64,000 nucleotides of DNA from Epiperipatus broadwayi (lineage: Eukaryota > Onychophora > Udeonychophora > Euonychophora > Peripatidae): the NCBI GenBank assembly GCA_028023455.1, contig JAQFVV010012498.1:928001-992000 (forward strand), given 5' to 3'. The notes beneath the pieces were generated by a model, which worked only from the letters and a program-made list of their open reading frames with translations, was not told where the DNA came from and searched no databases. Numbering within the stretch: the stretch's first letter is position 1; every line of letters starts with the position of its first letter. A program made the position numbers and the translations under genes. Shown piece after piece: positions 12,319 through 23,056 of the stretch.

Positions 12319-13351
12319 TCCGATCTAATACAGTGTTAACGCATAAAAGAAAACCGCGTACAAAAATATTAAGAAACATGAATCGCATAACTTTAAAATC
12401 GCGTTAAATAAATCCACGTAAAACGAGACCCAGGTGTAATCACCAATATATGTATTTCATGCTAAATCAGCTATCGTCAGTTGGTCCAGATTACGGTGTT
12501 TACACATATACACTATAAGTGCTCAGGTATATATTAAGATAGTCAATCCTCATACTTTAATGGACAGGCTTCAATCTACTCCACATTCCAACTCTTCAAC
12601 CATCCACCCAATTGAAAATCTGATGATGGAATGCTCAAAGGCCAAGATTCTTGTCACACCCATGTTGACCTAAGGTCAATTTGACCCCTCATGTACAGGA
12701 CATAATCTATTTAATACCTATACAAGAGATGGGCAGACATCTCTATGTAATAACTGAAACACATAGGCTTATATAGGGAATATGAGCACAGACTTTCACA
12801 TGACCCACCACTCTCCACCATATCTCATAACTCTGATACATTTGAACACATATATGTTGAAAAGATAAATAATCACCAATATATGTATTTCATGCTAAAC
12901 CAGTATAGATGTCTCCCATCCCTTATATATGTATTAAATGGATTAGGTCCTGTACATGAGGGGTCAGATTGACCTTAGATCAACATGGGTGTGACAAGAA
13001 TCTCGGTCTCAGGGTGGCCTTTGAGCATTCCATCAGATTTTCAATTGGATGGTCGGTTGAAGAGTTGGAATGTGGAGTAGATTGAAGCCTGTCCATTAAA
13101 GTATGAGGATTGGCTATCTTATTATATATCTGAGCATTTATAGCATATATGTGTAGAGATGGTAAGCTGGACCAACTGATGATTGCTGGTTTAGCATGAA
13201 ATACGTATATTGGTGATTATTTATCTTTTCAACATGTGTTCAAGTGTATCGGTGTTATGAGATAGTGTGGAGAGTGGTGGGTTGTGTGAAAGTCTGTGCC
13301 TATATATTACATATATAGACAGGTATATAATAAGCCTGTGTGTTTCACTTA

Positions 13352-13860
13352 TTAGTCTGCTTTAATAAAAGGTTATTTATCTGCTAATGAGATCTAACAT
13401 TTTTGTATCAATAATTTCATTCTCTATGGTCAAGAGTCTACATAAACAAATTAGTCCATAAATAAAGGCAGATTTCCACTTTTATTGTTAAAAAATTGTC
13501 TTGATAACAGGTTGAGAAGTGTTGACAGCTTTCAGTGAATTTACATTTATAAACCTATCTTGCTTTGAATATTATTAGCTTTATTATTTAACTAATACAT
13601 TGCTGGAATGCAGATTTTAAAGTTATAATTGACTATTTGTTAGTTTGCTTTCAGAACAGGTTATATTTACTGTTGAATGAGGTTTGTTTAAACTTGTTTG
13701 TATCAATAATTTTACACTTGTAAAGTTGTAATCTTTGGTGTCTTATATAAACGTACTAGTCCATAAATAAGGGTCAACCTTCACTTGATAACAGATTGTT
13801 TAAGTGTTGACCGATTTCAATGAATTTACATGTTAAAACATATGTAATTTATTATTAATA
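13352..13860 (+). repeat. Tandem repeat array, end of unit 1 plus units 2 and 3
   Basis: Units begin at agtccataaataa near 13458 and 13758, giving a period of about 300 bases, and share gtgttgac, ttcartgaatttac and tagtttgctttca. They diverge by substitutions and small indels; the third is partial. This is the target array of the palindromic composite. Confidence 0.6.
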
Positions 13861-14695
13861 AGGTTTATTTTATATATAAAAAAGAATTAAATGTATAAGT
13901 AAATGATTTTGCAAAACAGTGCACCCCCATTGAAGAAGACCTATCAATTAGAGATTATTAGAATATTAAGTACTACATCTAATAATTTTTTGTTCAAGAG
14001 ATAGCTCCAGGTTGGAAGAAATTATCAAATGTAAACTAAATGAAAGCTAGAGTCATGTGAAACATATAATCCCTTCGCTAGAAGTTTACCAGGTAATTTA
14101 AAAAAAAAAATTCTTCATTTTCAGGAGCATTGAATAAATCTTGAAAACAATATGGCTGACTAGAAGCAGTTATATTTAATATTTTCTTTTATATTTTAAA
14201 TATTGATATAAAAATACAACAAATTACACAAAAGTACCACAATTTATTGTAAATAAACTGCAGCAAACCTGTAAATTATAATAAAGCACTTGCCAGTCTC
14301 TCTGCACAAGCCACCGCTATGGAAGTATTCTTACCTGTTCATTAGTATCCTGTAATTTTGGAAATACTCTACTGCATGTTTTTCTGCCGATGGAAGATCC
14401 CATATTTTAATACTTTCAGCAAAATACCCCCCCCCCCAAAAAAAAAAGATGCTCAATGACAATCTTACGCTAAACATAAAAAAAATCTCAACAACATTCA
14501 CATTGTGTTAACATTTGTATGTTATAATAGATATAAGGAAAATAAATCTTATGAATGGAAATCATAAGAACTTTATTAATATTTTTGAAAAATAATAAGA
14601 ATTTAGAAATGACTTTAATATTTTTAAAACTTAACAAGTAACTCAAGTTCACTAAATATTTATAATATGTATTAAATAAATTGTTTTTCTCTTCA
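13861..14695. other. AT-rich DNA, no recognised feature
   Basis: No gene seen. It includes a poly-C/poly-A run near 14427-14448. Confidence 0.4.
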
Positions 14696-14878
14696 CTAGT
14701 AAAAATTGTAATTATAAATATGCGACTTTTTTCGCATGCGTTAGTAAAGCTATAATTATATTATAATGTGTAATAGGAATCTCGAAAGCGCTAAGCAGAC
14801 CTATTACACATTATATAATTATAGCTTCACTAATGCATGTGAAAAAAGTCGCATATTTATAATTACAATATGTACTAA
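14696..14878. mobile_element. Long-TIR hairpin MITE
   Basis: Two arms of about 70 bases pair almost perfectly; left includes attataaatatgcgacttt and right its inverse, aaagtcgcatatttataat. The loop of about 25 bases contains ctcgaaagcgctaagc, the reverse complement of the motif at 2541. There is no coding capacity. The element could form a stable hairpin RNA if transcribed. Confidence 0.75.
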
Positions 14879-17800
14879 AAAAAAAAAGAATTAATTAAAT
14901 GTTGTGAATGGAACTTATAATCGATTAACATTTTTAAAATTTAACACATGATCAGTAAAATAATTTTGAAAAAAAAAACATAAACAAATACTTGGATGCC
15001 CCTGAAAATAGATAATTTTAAAAAAAAAACACCTGGCAAGTTTCCCGTGAAGGGATTATATGTAAGTACCACTTTATTTTAGTAAATGCCATTCTTTTGC
15101 CAGATATACTAGTAGTTAGTTTATAACTAAAATCTTTAAAAATTGTTGGACTTATTAGATCTACTTAAAGTTAAATACGCAAATTGATTGCCATCGTCTC
15201 TGGTAATGTGAGGTTAGAACAAAAGAAACATTACCTAAGAATTTTTTGTACTAATATGAAGATGATTCCTTGCAATAATATTAATTTTGGAATTCTTTAA
15301 ATGATTGCAATAAGCTCTAAGATTAGATAAATATTTCAGCAACAATATCTTTATTTCAAAAGGCATCAGTGATTTTCCCAATTAAGGGCAAACTTTAAAT
15401 ACATTTTGTATTGATTTTTTTGTTGTTGATAAATATATTTATGATACAAGATATTTTAATGATATTATGTAGATATTGAAATCTCTTTTAAATAGACTGT
15501 ATGGCCATTTCCAAGGCAGCATAATAGAAGTCTACTTTATTTTTGTACTTTGGATCTTGTGATATTTCTGTTAGTATCTCATACTCAACTGCCATTTAAA
15601 AAATTTTTTAAAACCTATTTTGGTAGCACCTATAGCTTTCTTACAATGTCAGTAACATTAACCAAAAATTATTGAAACTTACATTACAACTGTAGCCTCA
15701 ATGTCAATTGCAATTGTTTTTAAAGTTGAATTTAAACGAGCTTTCTTATTTTGTCATAATCTGCTTTTAAAAATGATTAAATTGCATCAGTAATGAAATA
15801 CTTTCGAATGGACTTTTTAAACTAGTATCAGCAACTTTTCAATTTTATTTGATAAAAATTGAATGGAGCTGTCCATGCTCAACCTACCACTTGAGCACTT
15901 AAGTCTTTATCAACTTACTATACAATTAAAATAAAAAAATTATAAAAATAAACAAACAAAAAAAAAAAACATAGCAGCACTTGCATTAAGATTATTTTTG
16001 AGGTTTTATGATCATTTAACAAATATGTTAATGGTTATTTCCTAATGTCAAACAAGCTAAATGTATGTACATATAGCTATACTTATGTCTAATTATTAAA
16101 AAAATGCTCATAATTACATCTGCAGATTTTATCAAGCTTGTTAAATGAACAGGGACATGTAATATGAAGTAATATCGTATAAAAAAAAATCAAAAAGTTT
16201 ACAATTACTATGTCAATGTAAAAGTTGTTTTAATTATAAGATGACTACAATCAATAATTTAGTGTCCATAAGATACAAATTTATAGAACAGTTTGTCTAT
16301 AAAATTATTAATTTTGAGAAATGAATATATCTTGTTTTATGCAAACGATTTTTATGCATGTTTAAGTATGAAAAATTCATTTTTAAACTAATATTAAAAG
16401 CATCTATTCTGTACTGAGAATATAAACAAACAACATCCAGCAACATCAGACAAAAGTTTAAATGAATGTGGTTGATAAACAGATAAAAAGTGACATAAAA
16501 ATTGTAGTATTTTTAATCTTTCCTTTGTAGTCAACTACACTCTGTATTGAATTTCAAAATAAAAAAAAATAAAATTTATAGAATGACATAAAGAAATTTA
16601 AGTAGATCAGAAGTACATATGCTTGTTAAGCTGAAAATCTCAATTAGCTTCTGAAATGGGGGGGGATGGGGATATATTTACAATAAGTTCCTGCATGCTA
16701 TTTAATGACAACTGGTGTTTTATAGGCTCATTTTCAGGAAAGAGAAAACATGCACAGTGCAATAAGGCAACATCCTTTATAAGCTTGTTTTGTACAATTA
16801 ATTTTTATAACAATTTAAATATGTACAATGAATATTCTTAATTAGCACTACAAACATCTACTGTTAATTTTATTTTAAAGTTTCTATATTAAGATATACA
16901 TTTTCAGCGAATAATATAAGATGAGGTGGGGTGGGGGTTGAAAACATTAGTGCATCCTCTGCTATAGTTCTCAATGTAAAAACAATAAATTGATAGACTT
17001 TATGCTGCTTCCTATGAAGTCACATGGTTTGTATTGCTGAATTTTAATGCAAATTATTTTTATCCAAACAATTTCAACTCTCATAATAAATTTTGCTATA
17101 AATTATAAACATGATTATCATATAAATGAATGTATAATTAGTCAATATTTTCAAATTTCTTAACTCTTATTTTAAGAATTCATACCTTCATCAAATACAT
17201 AATATGGGGTGTTTTATGTTATGTCAGAAACAAGCATGTTCCTCAAAAATGTTCTATTAATGCAGTGATTTCTTTTTGCATTAACTACCCCCTAAGCTGG
17301 TTCATTTCATGCTACTTGATATACAAGTACTATTTATAATTAATTTATAAAATGCTTGCAATATTAATATTTTGAATAAATAAATCAAATTTTCAAAAAT
17401 GCAATAAAATATCACTTTAATAATCATTGTTTAAATTCTACACAGTTTTAGGAATAATAGTATCTTTCACTTATCCTCTGTTTTACATCTAAATAACACA
17501 AACGCTGATACCCAAGTGCTACATAAATATATGTTTACATGCTTGCAATATTAATATTTTGAATAAATAAATCAAACTTTCAAAAATGCAATAAAATATC
17601 ACTTTAATAATCATTGTTTAAATTCTACACAGTTTTAGGAATAGTAGTATCTTTCACTTATCCTCTGTTTTACATCTAAAAACACAAACGCTGATACCCA
17701 AGTGCTACATAAATACATATATATACAAAAACATGCATATATATTGTTATAGATATTTTAAAAAAAAAAGATAATAAGTGAAAATAAGATTTTAAAAATG

Positions 17801-18033
17801 CACTAAAATGAAATATTTTACAAATTTATCATAATTCAATACTGAAAATTAAATATTTTCTTACACTGCATTATAATGCTTTACAATTTCCAAAATAAAA
17901 AAAGTAAAAAGAAGAGGGTAACATATCTTCTATATAAGAACTGGTTTTACTGCCAATCTGCTCAGCTTCCATACAAGGCGACATTATATATTAAATACTA
18001 TTTCTCAGGAACTTAATTAATACTATCATACAC
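14879..18033 (-). other. AT-rich region downstream of the PHD-finger gene
   Basis: No coding sequence recognised. It may hold the extended 3' UTR or the 3' flank of the minus-strand PHD gene. It contains a poly-G run (16659), a G-rich stretch (16922-16937) and the tandem duplication at 17352-17724. Confidence 0.35.
17352..17724. repeat. Two-copy tandem duplication, period 187
   Basis: Copy 1 at 17352-17538 and copy 2 at 17539-17724 are nearly identical along their length. Visible differences are a T/C change in aaat(t/c)ttcaaaaatgc, an A/G change in aggaata(a/g)tag, and a two-base difference in ctaaat(aa)cac. This implies a recent duplication. Confidence 0.9.
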
Positions 18034-18039
18034 TTTATT
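18034..18039 (-). promoter_or_regulatory. Candidate polyadenylation signal (AATAAA) of the PHD gene
   Basis: On the minus strand AATAAA lies about 145 bases after the stop codon of the PHD exon. In DNA this AT-rich the hexamer is common by chance, so this is only a candidate. Confidence 0.25.
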
Positions 18040-18183
18040 TTTTTTTTATACATAATCTAAATATAAATCACAATTTAAGGCAAATTACATAATGAGAATA
18101 TTGAGCATAAGAAACAGTTTATAGATTTTCATAGATTCAGACAAAATTATTTGTAGAACAGATCTAACAATTAGTTTTTCAGT

Positions 18184-18430
18184 TCATGTTTCTTCATCTT
18201 TAATACATTCATTAGCGTTTTGAATACTTAAAGAATCATTACCTAAACTGTTTTCATTGCTTAAACTATTCTCAGAACAATTAGTACAAATCCAATGGGG
18301 ATTTTGTTTCTTCTTCCACTTTAATCCTGCACATTCATCATGCCACCAACGTTTACAGATTAAACAAATAGTCATTGGCCGACCATGGTAGGGGTTCCCA
18401 CAAGGGCAGTCAATACGATCCCAATCTAAA
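18184..18430 (-). CDS. Terminal exon of a PHD zinc-finger protein (PHF13/PHF23-like)
   Basis: The exon starts after a strong acceptor (poly-T ending in AG) and runs 82 codons to TGA. It encodes a complete PHD-type finger with C4HC3-style spacing: CPC, then CLIC, then HDEC, then CTNC, with tryptophans at RWWH and before the last CxxC pair. PHD fingers usually read histone H3 tails in the nucleus. The stretch WDRIDC-x-C followed by HGRPM-x-x-C resembles the finger of PHF13/PHF23, which has WDLVTC and GRPM at the same places; this is recalled, not searched. A serine/asparagine-rich, acidic tail follows (NSLSNENS, KDEET). The exon begins with two bases of a split codon, so it needs an upstream exon ending in phase 1, as 32217-32282 does. 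An ATG 14 bases upstream lies in the intron tract and is not the start. Base composition is clearly less AT-rich than its surroundings. Confidence 0.75.
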
Positions 18431-21400
18431 AAAAAAACAAACAAACCAACTCACATATGTATATATATAGTATAGACCAAAAATCATGAAGTTCATACTT
18501 TTTTTTAATTTTCAGTTTTGAATCCTTACAATTTACATTCTGGAAATAAAGCTATTGTGAACTTTTTCAGAATTAATGAATGAAAATATATTTTAATGAC
18601 TTTTTATTAAGTAATTATATATTAAAAATTAAAATGGCATAAGGAGAAAAACAGATGTTTTACAATCTTTAAAATAATTGAATCTTAAGAAATTAATTAT
18701 TATTTGTCGTTAAGCACAATAGCTTTATTAACTTTAAATTAGAAGACAGTCTGTCTTCTTCTCCAAAGCAGAGCCAATTTCAAAGTTATGGAATTGGTAA
18801 AAAATCACAACTTCGACTAAATAAAATTGCAATGCAATGCATTAAAATGTCTACAAGAAATAATCTCTCTTAAAATTTGAGATAAAAGTTTATTTCTTTT
18901 ATATTCTTTTACTTTAAAAACTTATGACTCTTCTTTAATGTTGTAAGTTGTGTTTCTATTTAGTATTACTCAATACATGTAACACTATTAATAGATAATT
19001 TAAAAAAGCTACAAGATATAGCTACAGCGACCATCTCATTAAAAATTAATCTGATGATACATGTTGGTAGATATAAAAATTTTTAAATGTTGTAAACTGT
19101 AAATCAATACAAAAAATATATAATTAGACTAATTGCAAGTAGAAGAATTGAAGTCAAAAGCTTAACTTATCTCTTTTGATACACACTTTCATTCTCAAAT
19201 ATGAAATCATAAAGTTGAAATATATTATTATTACTACTTTAAATATATTGTCCAATCTTTGAATGTTTGAAAATCTCTGCAAAATAAAAATCAGATTCTT
19301 GCTTGGTCAATCAGTCCAAAAATGCATTTCCCTCCACATAAAACCACTGAAGATGACAACAACAAAAAATGAAATAATAATCGCTATATTTGGTACAAGT
19401 AAAATAATAAATGTTGAGACATTTATCATTGGTGTTTTAGATTAATTTCAATTGCTAATATATTCATAACAGTTGTTGCACATATTTTTCAAATGTTCAA
19501 TAAGAATATATACTATTTCTATTCCTTCTTCCAATAAAACTATTTCAAAAATGTATGATTTTTAATGGAAGAAATATATTTTGTTTAGAAATAATGAACA
19601 ATACTAGATACTTATTGCACAGGACATTTCAAGTTAAATCCATATACAAGATAAAAATTATTGATAATTTTGACCATTTGTATTATTCGTGAACAAGATT
19701 CATTACAAAAAGACTTTGGACAGAATTACAATAAAATGCTTAGAAAAATCTTTGTACGTGGGGCATATCTTTAAAAATGAACTGTTCAACCTATAGTATT
19801 CCCAATAATTTCTTGGCTCATATTACCAGCAAGAAAAAAAATGAGCATATTCTCAATTAAATTCAACCTCATCTTATTTTGATCATATTATAAGACAAAC
19901 TAATTTATAAATAAAGTATATACTGCTAAGAAAGGGGGGGGGAGATATGGACAATGGTAAATTCAAATACATAAATGATTATTCTGAAGAAATGGGAGTT
20001 CATAATTACTTGTCAGCCCATAATAATAATAAAGTAATTGCTAATGTCAGTAACTTAGCTTTCACTATATGCTAATACTGATTCATAATTACTGTTGTCA
20101 CATGAAAATAAACTACTCTTCTAGTTATTTTTCTGAAGAACTTTTATTGATAAATCACAACAAATCCTTTTTAATTGTTTTTACTTTGGAGATGTTTCAA
20201 TAATAATCACCATTCTTTAAAAAAAGAAGAAAACATTTAAAATGAAGTAATCAGATAATAAAATTCTTTATTTCAAATAAATAATATTCAAAGAATTTAA
20301 TTTTCTACAAAGAGGTGATGTTTCAATAATAATCACCATTCTTTAAAAAAAGAAGAAAACATTTAAAATGAAGTAATCAGATAATAAAATTCTTTATTTC
20401 AAATAAATAATATTCAAAGAATTTAATTTTCTACAAAGAGGTGTCATCACTCATAGATATTAAAATAATTATTTCTATTTATATCAGTAAAGAGAGATTG
20501 CCACCTTCTAATGTAATTAGAAGCAAGCAAGTTTAATCATTTCATATCTGAATTGATATATCACATGAGATTTGGCTACAATTTTTCATTAACAATTCAT
20601 TGGCTGTTTACTATAACTAAAATAATAGTAAATAAATCAACAATTTTGCTTACCTTGGAACTAAATAAAATTTTGAGAATCATAATAATCCTTACAAGTT
20701 ATAAAACGTAATTCAATTATTTAAAAAATTCAAATAACAGATAAGATCTCATTACTGTCTCAAAATGGCAATCGCTGATTTTATAAAAGCTAATATCAAA
20801 GTAAAGCCACAAAGAGTTGACACTTAATGAAAATAAGTTAACATATATCAAGAATAAAATTCACATTCATAATATATACTTTGTATAATCTGTTTTGACC
20901 TATAATATAACCAAGCATTATTAAATATAACAATAAATCATGATTTCATATCTTAAAAATCATAATTCCTAAAGTAAATATAATCAATTAGACCAATTTG
21001 GTTCTTTTTCAGACAATTAATCTCTTAAAAAAAAAACTATCTAATCAAAGCACTATCAGTGTGAGTGGAAATTTACTTGTTTTGAAAAATCTGAAAATTA
21101 CAATAACAATAGCTTAAGCTATACGCAGAAACTACTAAGTTGAGCGTATATCAGTGGAAAAGCCAAAAGAAGTTTGTTACATAATGGCTTACACAAGAAA
21201 AGCTATCACCCACAATAAAATTTGCTTTAATATCCAACCTTTTTTTTTTTTTAAAAAAAAAGAGAATGGTAATTAAATGTTAAAATGCAATAACAACCAT
21301 ACAAATTTCACAAAAAAATATACATTTCTAATAACATTATTTTTGTTAATTAATATGCAAAAAAATCAAAAAAAAATCTCATTTAATACAATTTTTGAAT

Positions 21401-22232
21401 TAACATGAATTATGAAATGATACCATAATTTTATTTAAAATAAATAGAAAACATTTCAGAAACCTATTTAATAAAATGTTTGTAAACTACTCAATTTTAA
21501 TAATTGTTAAAAAAAATTCAAATGTTATGGCTACGTATTTCTATTAGAAAAAATTTTCTTTTAAATATATTAGCAAAAATTACAAATCATATAAACTTTT
21601 TCAAACATTCTTATCATCTATGGTCAAAAGTGAAAAAAAGTCAGATTTTTTTTTTTTTAGTTCAAACTATTTTTTATTTTATTTGTATTAATGTTTGAAT
21701 GACAAAATTGAATTCTGCTTATTATAGTAATACTGTGAAATATTTTATGCATTAGAAAAATTAATCAACCACGTTTTACTACTTTCTAACATTAACATTA
21801 TTAGGCATTAATATGATTTACATCTTACAATAAAACATCAATTTTTTACTGCTTATTATTCCAATTAAATTTGAATATACATAGACATAATAAAGTACAC
21901 AAAATATACTCAAAGATAAATGAAATTGAAATAGTAATACAAAATGCAAAAGCACTTTTTAGAAAAACACACACAAAAAAGTTAAGAATTAGGCATTGGT
22001 ATTAAATACTTTGAATAAAAACATTAGTTTAGAGGACTTTTCAGTTCCAGTCTGCTTCAAAGATTCAAATGAATAAAAAAAAAGTATGAATAAATTATTT
22101 CTACATGGCAGAAAATATTTGAGCAACCAGAAATTGTTCAAGAATAAAGAATATATATTTTTGGCTTTTTCCACTATTCATAAACTAATACTTGTGACAT
22201 CATAGATTTATTAAAAAATGATTTTAGAACAG
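18431..22232 (-). other. Intron of the PHD gene, 3' part
   Basis: AT-rich intronic DNA if the two exons belong together. Nothing coding is recognised. It holds the 126-bp tandem duplication at 20191-20442 and a poly-G run near 19936. Confidence 0.4.
20191..20442. repeat. Perfect tandem duplication, period 126
   Basis: Copy 1 (20191-20316) and copy 2 (20317-20442) appear identical base for base, from gatgtttcaataataatc to ctacaaagaggt. This is either a very recent duplication or an assembly artefact. Confidence 0.93.
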
Positions 22233-22242
22233 TGAAACTTAT

Positions 22243-23046
22243 AAGAGGCAAAACTCTCCATACAGTAGTGCCACTCAGTGCCAACTAGAGTAATCAATGG
22301 ATGCCAGACAGCTTATGCATAAAATCCCCATCTAGTGCCTACTCATTCAATATCCCCAGACTAGTTTCTGACTTGTGACCTTCGTCAGTGAGGAGCTTTG
22401 GATCTGAGAACACCGCACCTAGATCTTAGGATCTAATGCAACCCTCCAGCAGCCACCTTTTATCTCTACTTAACTACAAAACTATGAGAATAAAATTGAA
22501 AACACAATAATATTTTCAATCTAAGCTCAATAGCTTATATAGTCATATGGGTCTGAACACAATTATGTGCTAGCATAAGAAATAGTAATCACGTGATGTA
22601 TAGTGGTTTAACACCAATCCTGCCTAATAGGATAGTGGTGGCTATGGTTGTTAAAGAGCCAAAGATACCAAAATGTATGGGTACTGAACTGGGTTCAGAC
22701 CCATGTGACTATATAAGCTATTGAGCTTAAGATTGAAAATATTATTGTGTTTTCAATTTTATTCTCATAGTTTTGTAGTTAAGTAGAGATAAACGATGGC
22801 TGCTGGAGGGTTGCATTAGATCCTAAGATCTAGGTGCAGTGCTCCTCACTGACGAAGGCCACAAGCCAGAAACTAGTCTGGGGATATTGGATGAGTGGGC
22901 ACTAGATGGGGATTTTATGCACAAGCTTTCTGGCATCCATTGATTACTCTGGTTGGCACTACTGTATGGAGAGTTTTGCCTGTTATAATAACAGTTATAG
23001 GCTAGCACAAGAAATAGTGATCATGTGATGTTTAGTGGTATAACAA
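22243..23046. mobile_element. FB1 foldback element with 10-bp flanking repeats
   Basis: A left arm (22245-22520) and right arm (about 22735-22996) are inverted copies of the FB1 arm; both contain cctaagatctaggtg or its inverse and the gatattgg block. The centre (about 22560-22720) carries the unique FB1 middle, with gtgatg and ccaaaatgtatgggtac. Perfect 10-bp direct repeats tgaaacttat lie at 22233-22242 and 23047-23056, as expected for a target-site duplication. The right end has about 60 bases (through gtgatcatgtgatg to gtttagtgg) not mirrored on the left, so the element is asymmetric. Duplications of 9-10 bases recall Mutator-like and classical foldback elements; that assignment is inference. 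Confidence 0.7.
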
Positions 23047-23056
23047 TGAAACTTAT

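Larger units (their letters stand above)
11080..12436 (-). mobile_element. Tigger/pogo-like DNA transposon, internally deleted
   Basis: Terminal inverted repeats CACCTGGGYCTCGTTTTACG (20 bases, one mismatch) bound a 1357-bp insert. TA is duplicated at both ends (11078-11079, 12437-12438), and the third P-repeat copy shows the exact empty site, gataaataatcacc. Internal end sequences (ttcctcagaaaacgcgca) resemble Tigger element ends. A transposase C-terminal relic lies inside. The element also has its own internal palindrome at 12226-12318. Assignment to Tigger/pogo rests on TIR style, TA duplication and the relic. Confidence 0.7.
10530..13351. mobile_element. Palindromic composite element (P repeats)
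   Basis: This is built from copies of one roughly 450-bp unit: direct at 10530-10995, direct at about 10996-12775 (interrupted by the Tigger-like element), a partial direct copy at 12780-12898, then an inverted copy at 12899-13351. The symmetry point is near 12899. Shared blocks include ccaccactctccac, gaacacatatatgttgaaaa, caatcctcatactttaatgg and gttgacctaaggtcaat. The whole is flanked by a perfect 12-bp direct repeat, ttagtctgcttt (10518-10529 and 13352-13363), while sister tandem units carry that site once, so insertion into the tandem array is well supported. No transposase is visible. A diverged relative lies at 28.8 kb. Confidence 0.65.

Noticed and set aside
22823-23008. Open frame in the FB1 right arm, with a similar peptide (NQSNQWM / NQNNQWMQ) at 33.5 kb
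   Set aside because: The similarity follows from the shared repeat DNA; frames are short, in opposite settings and not preserved as codons in other copies.
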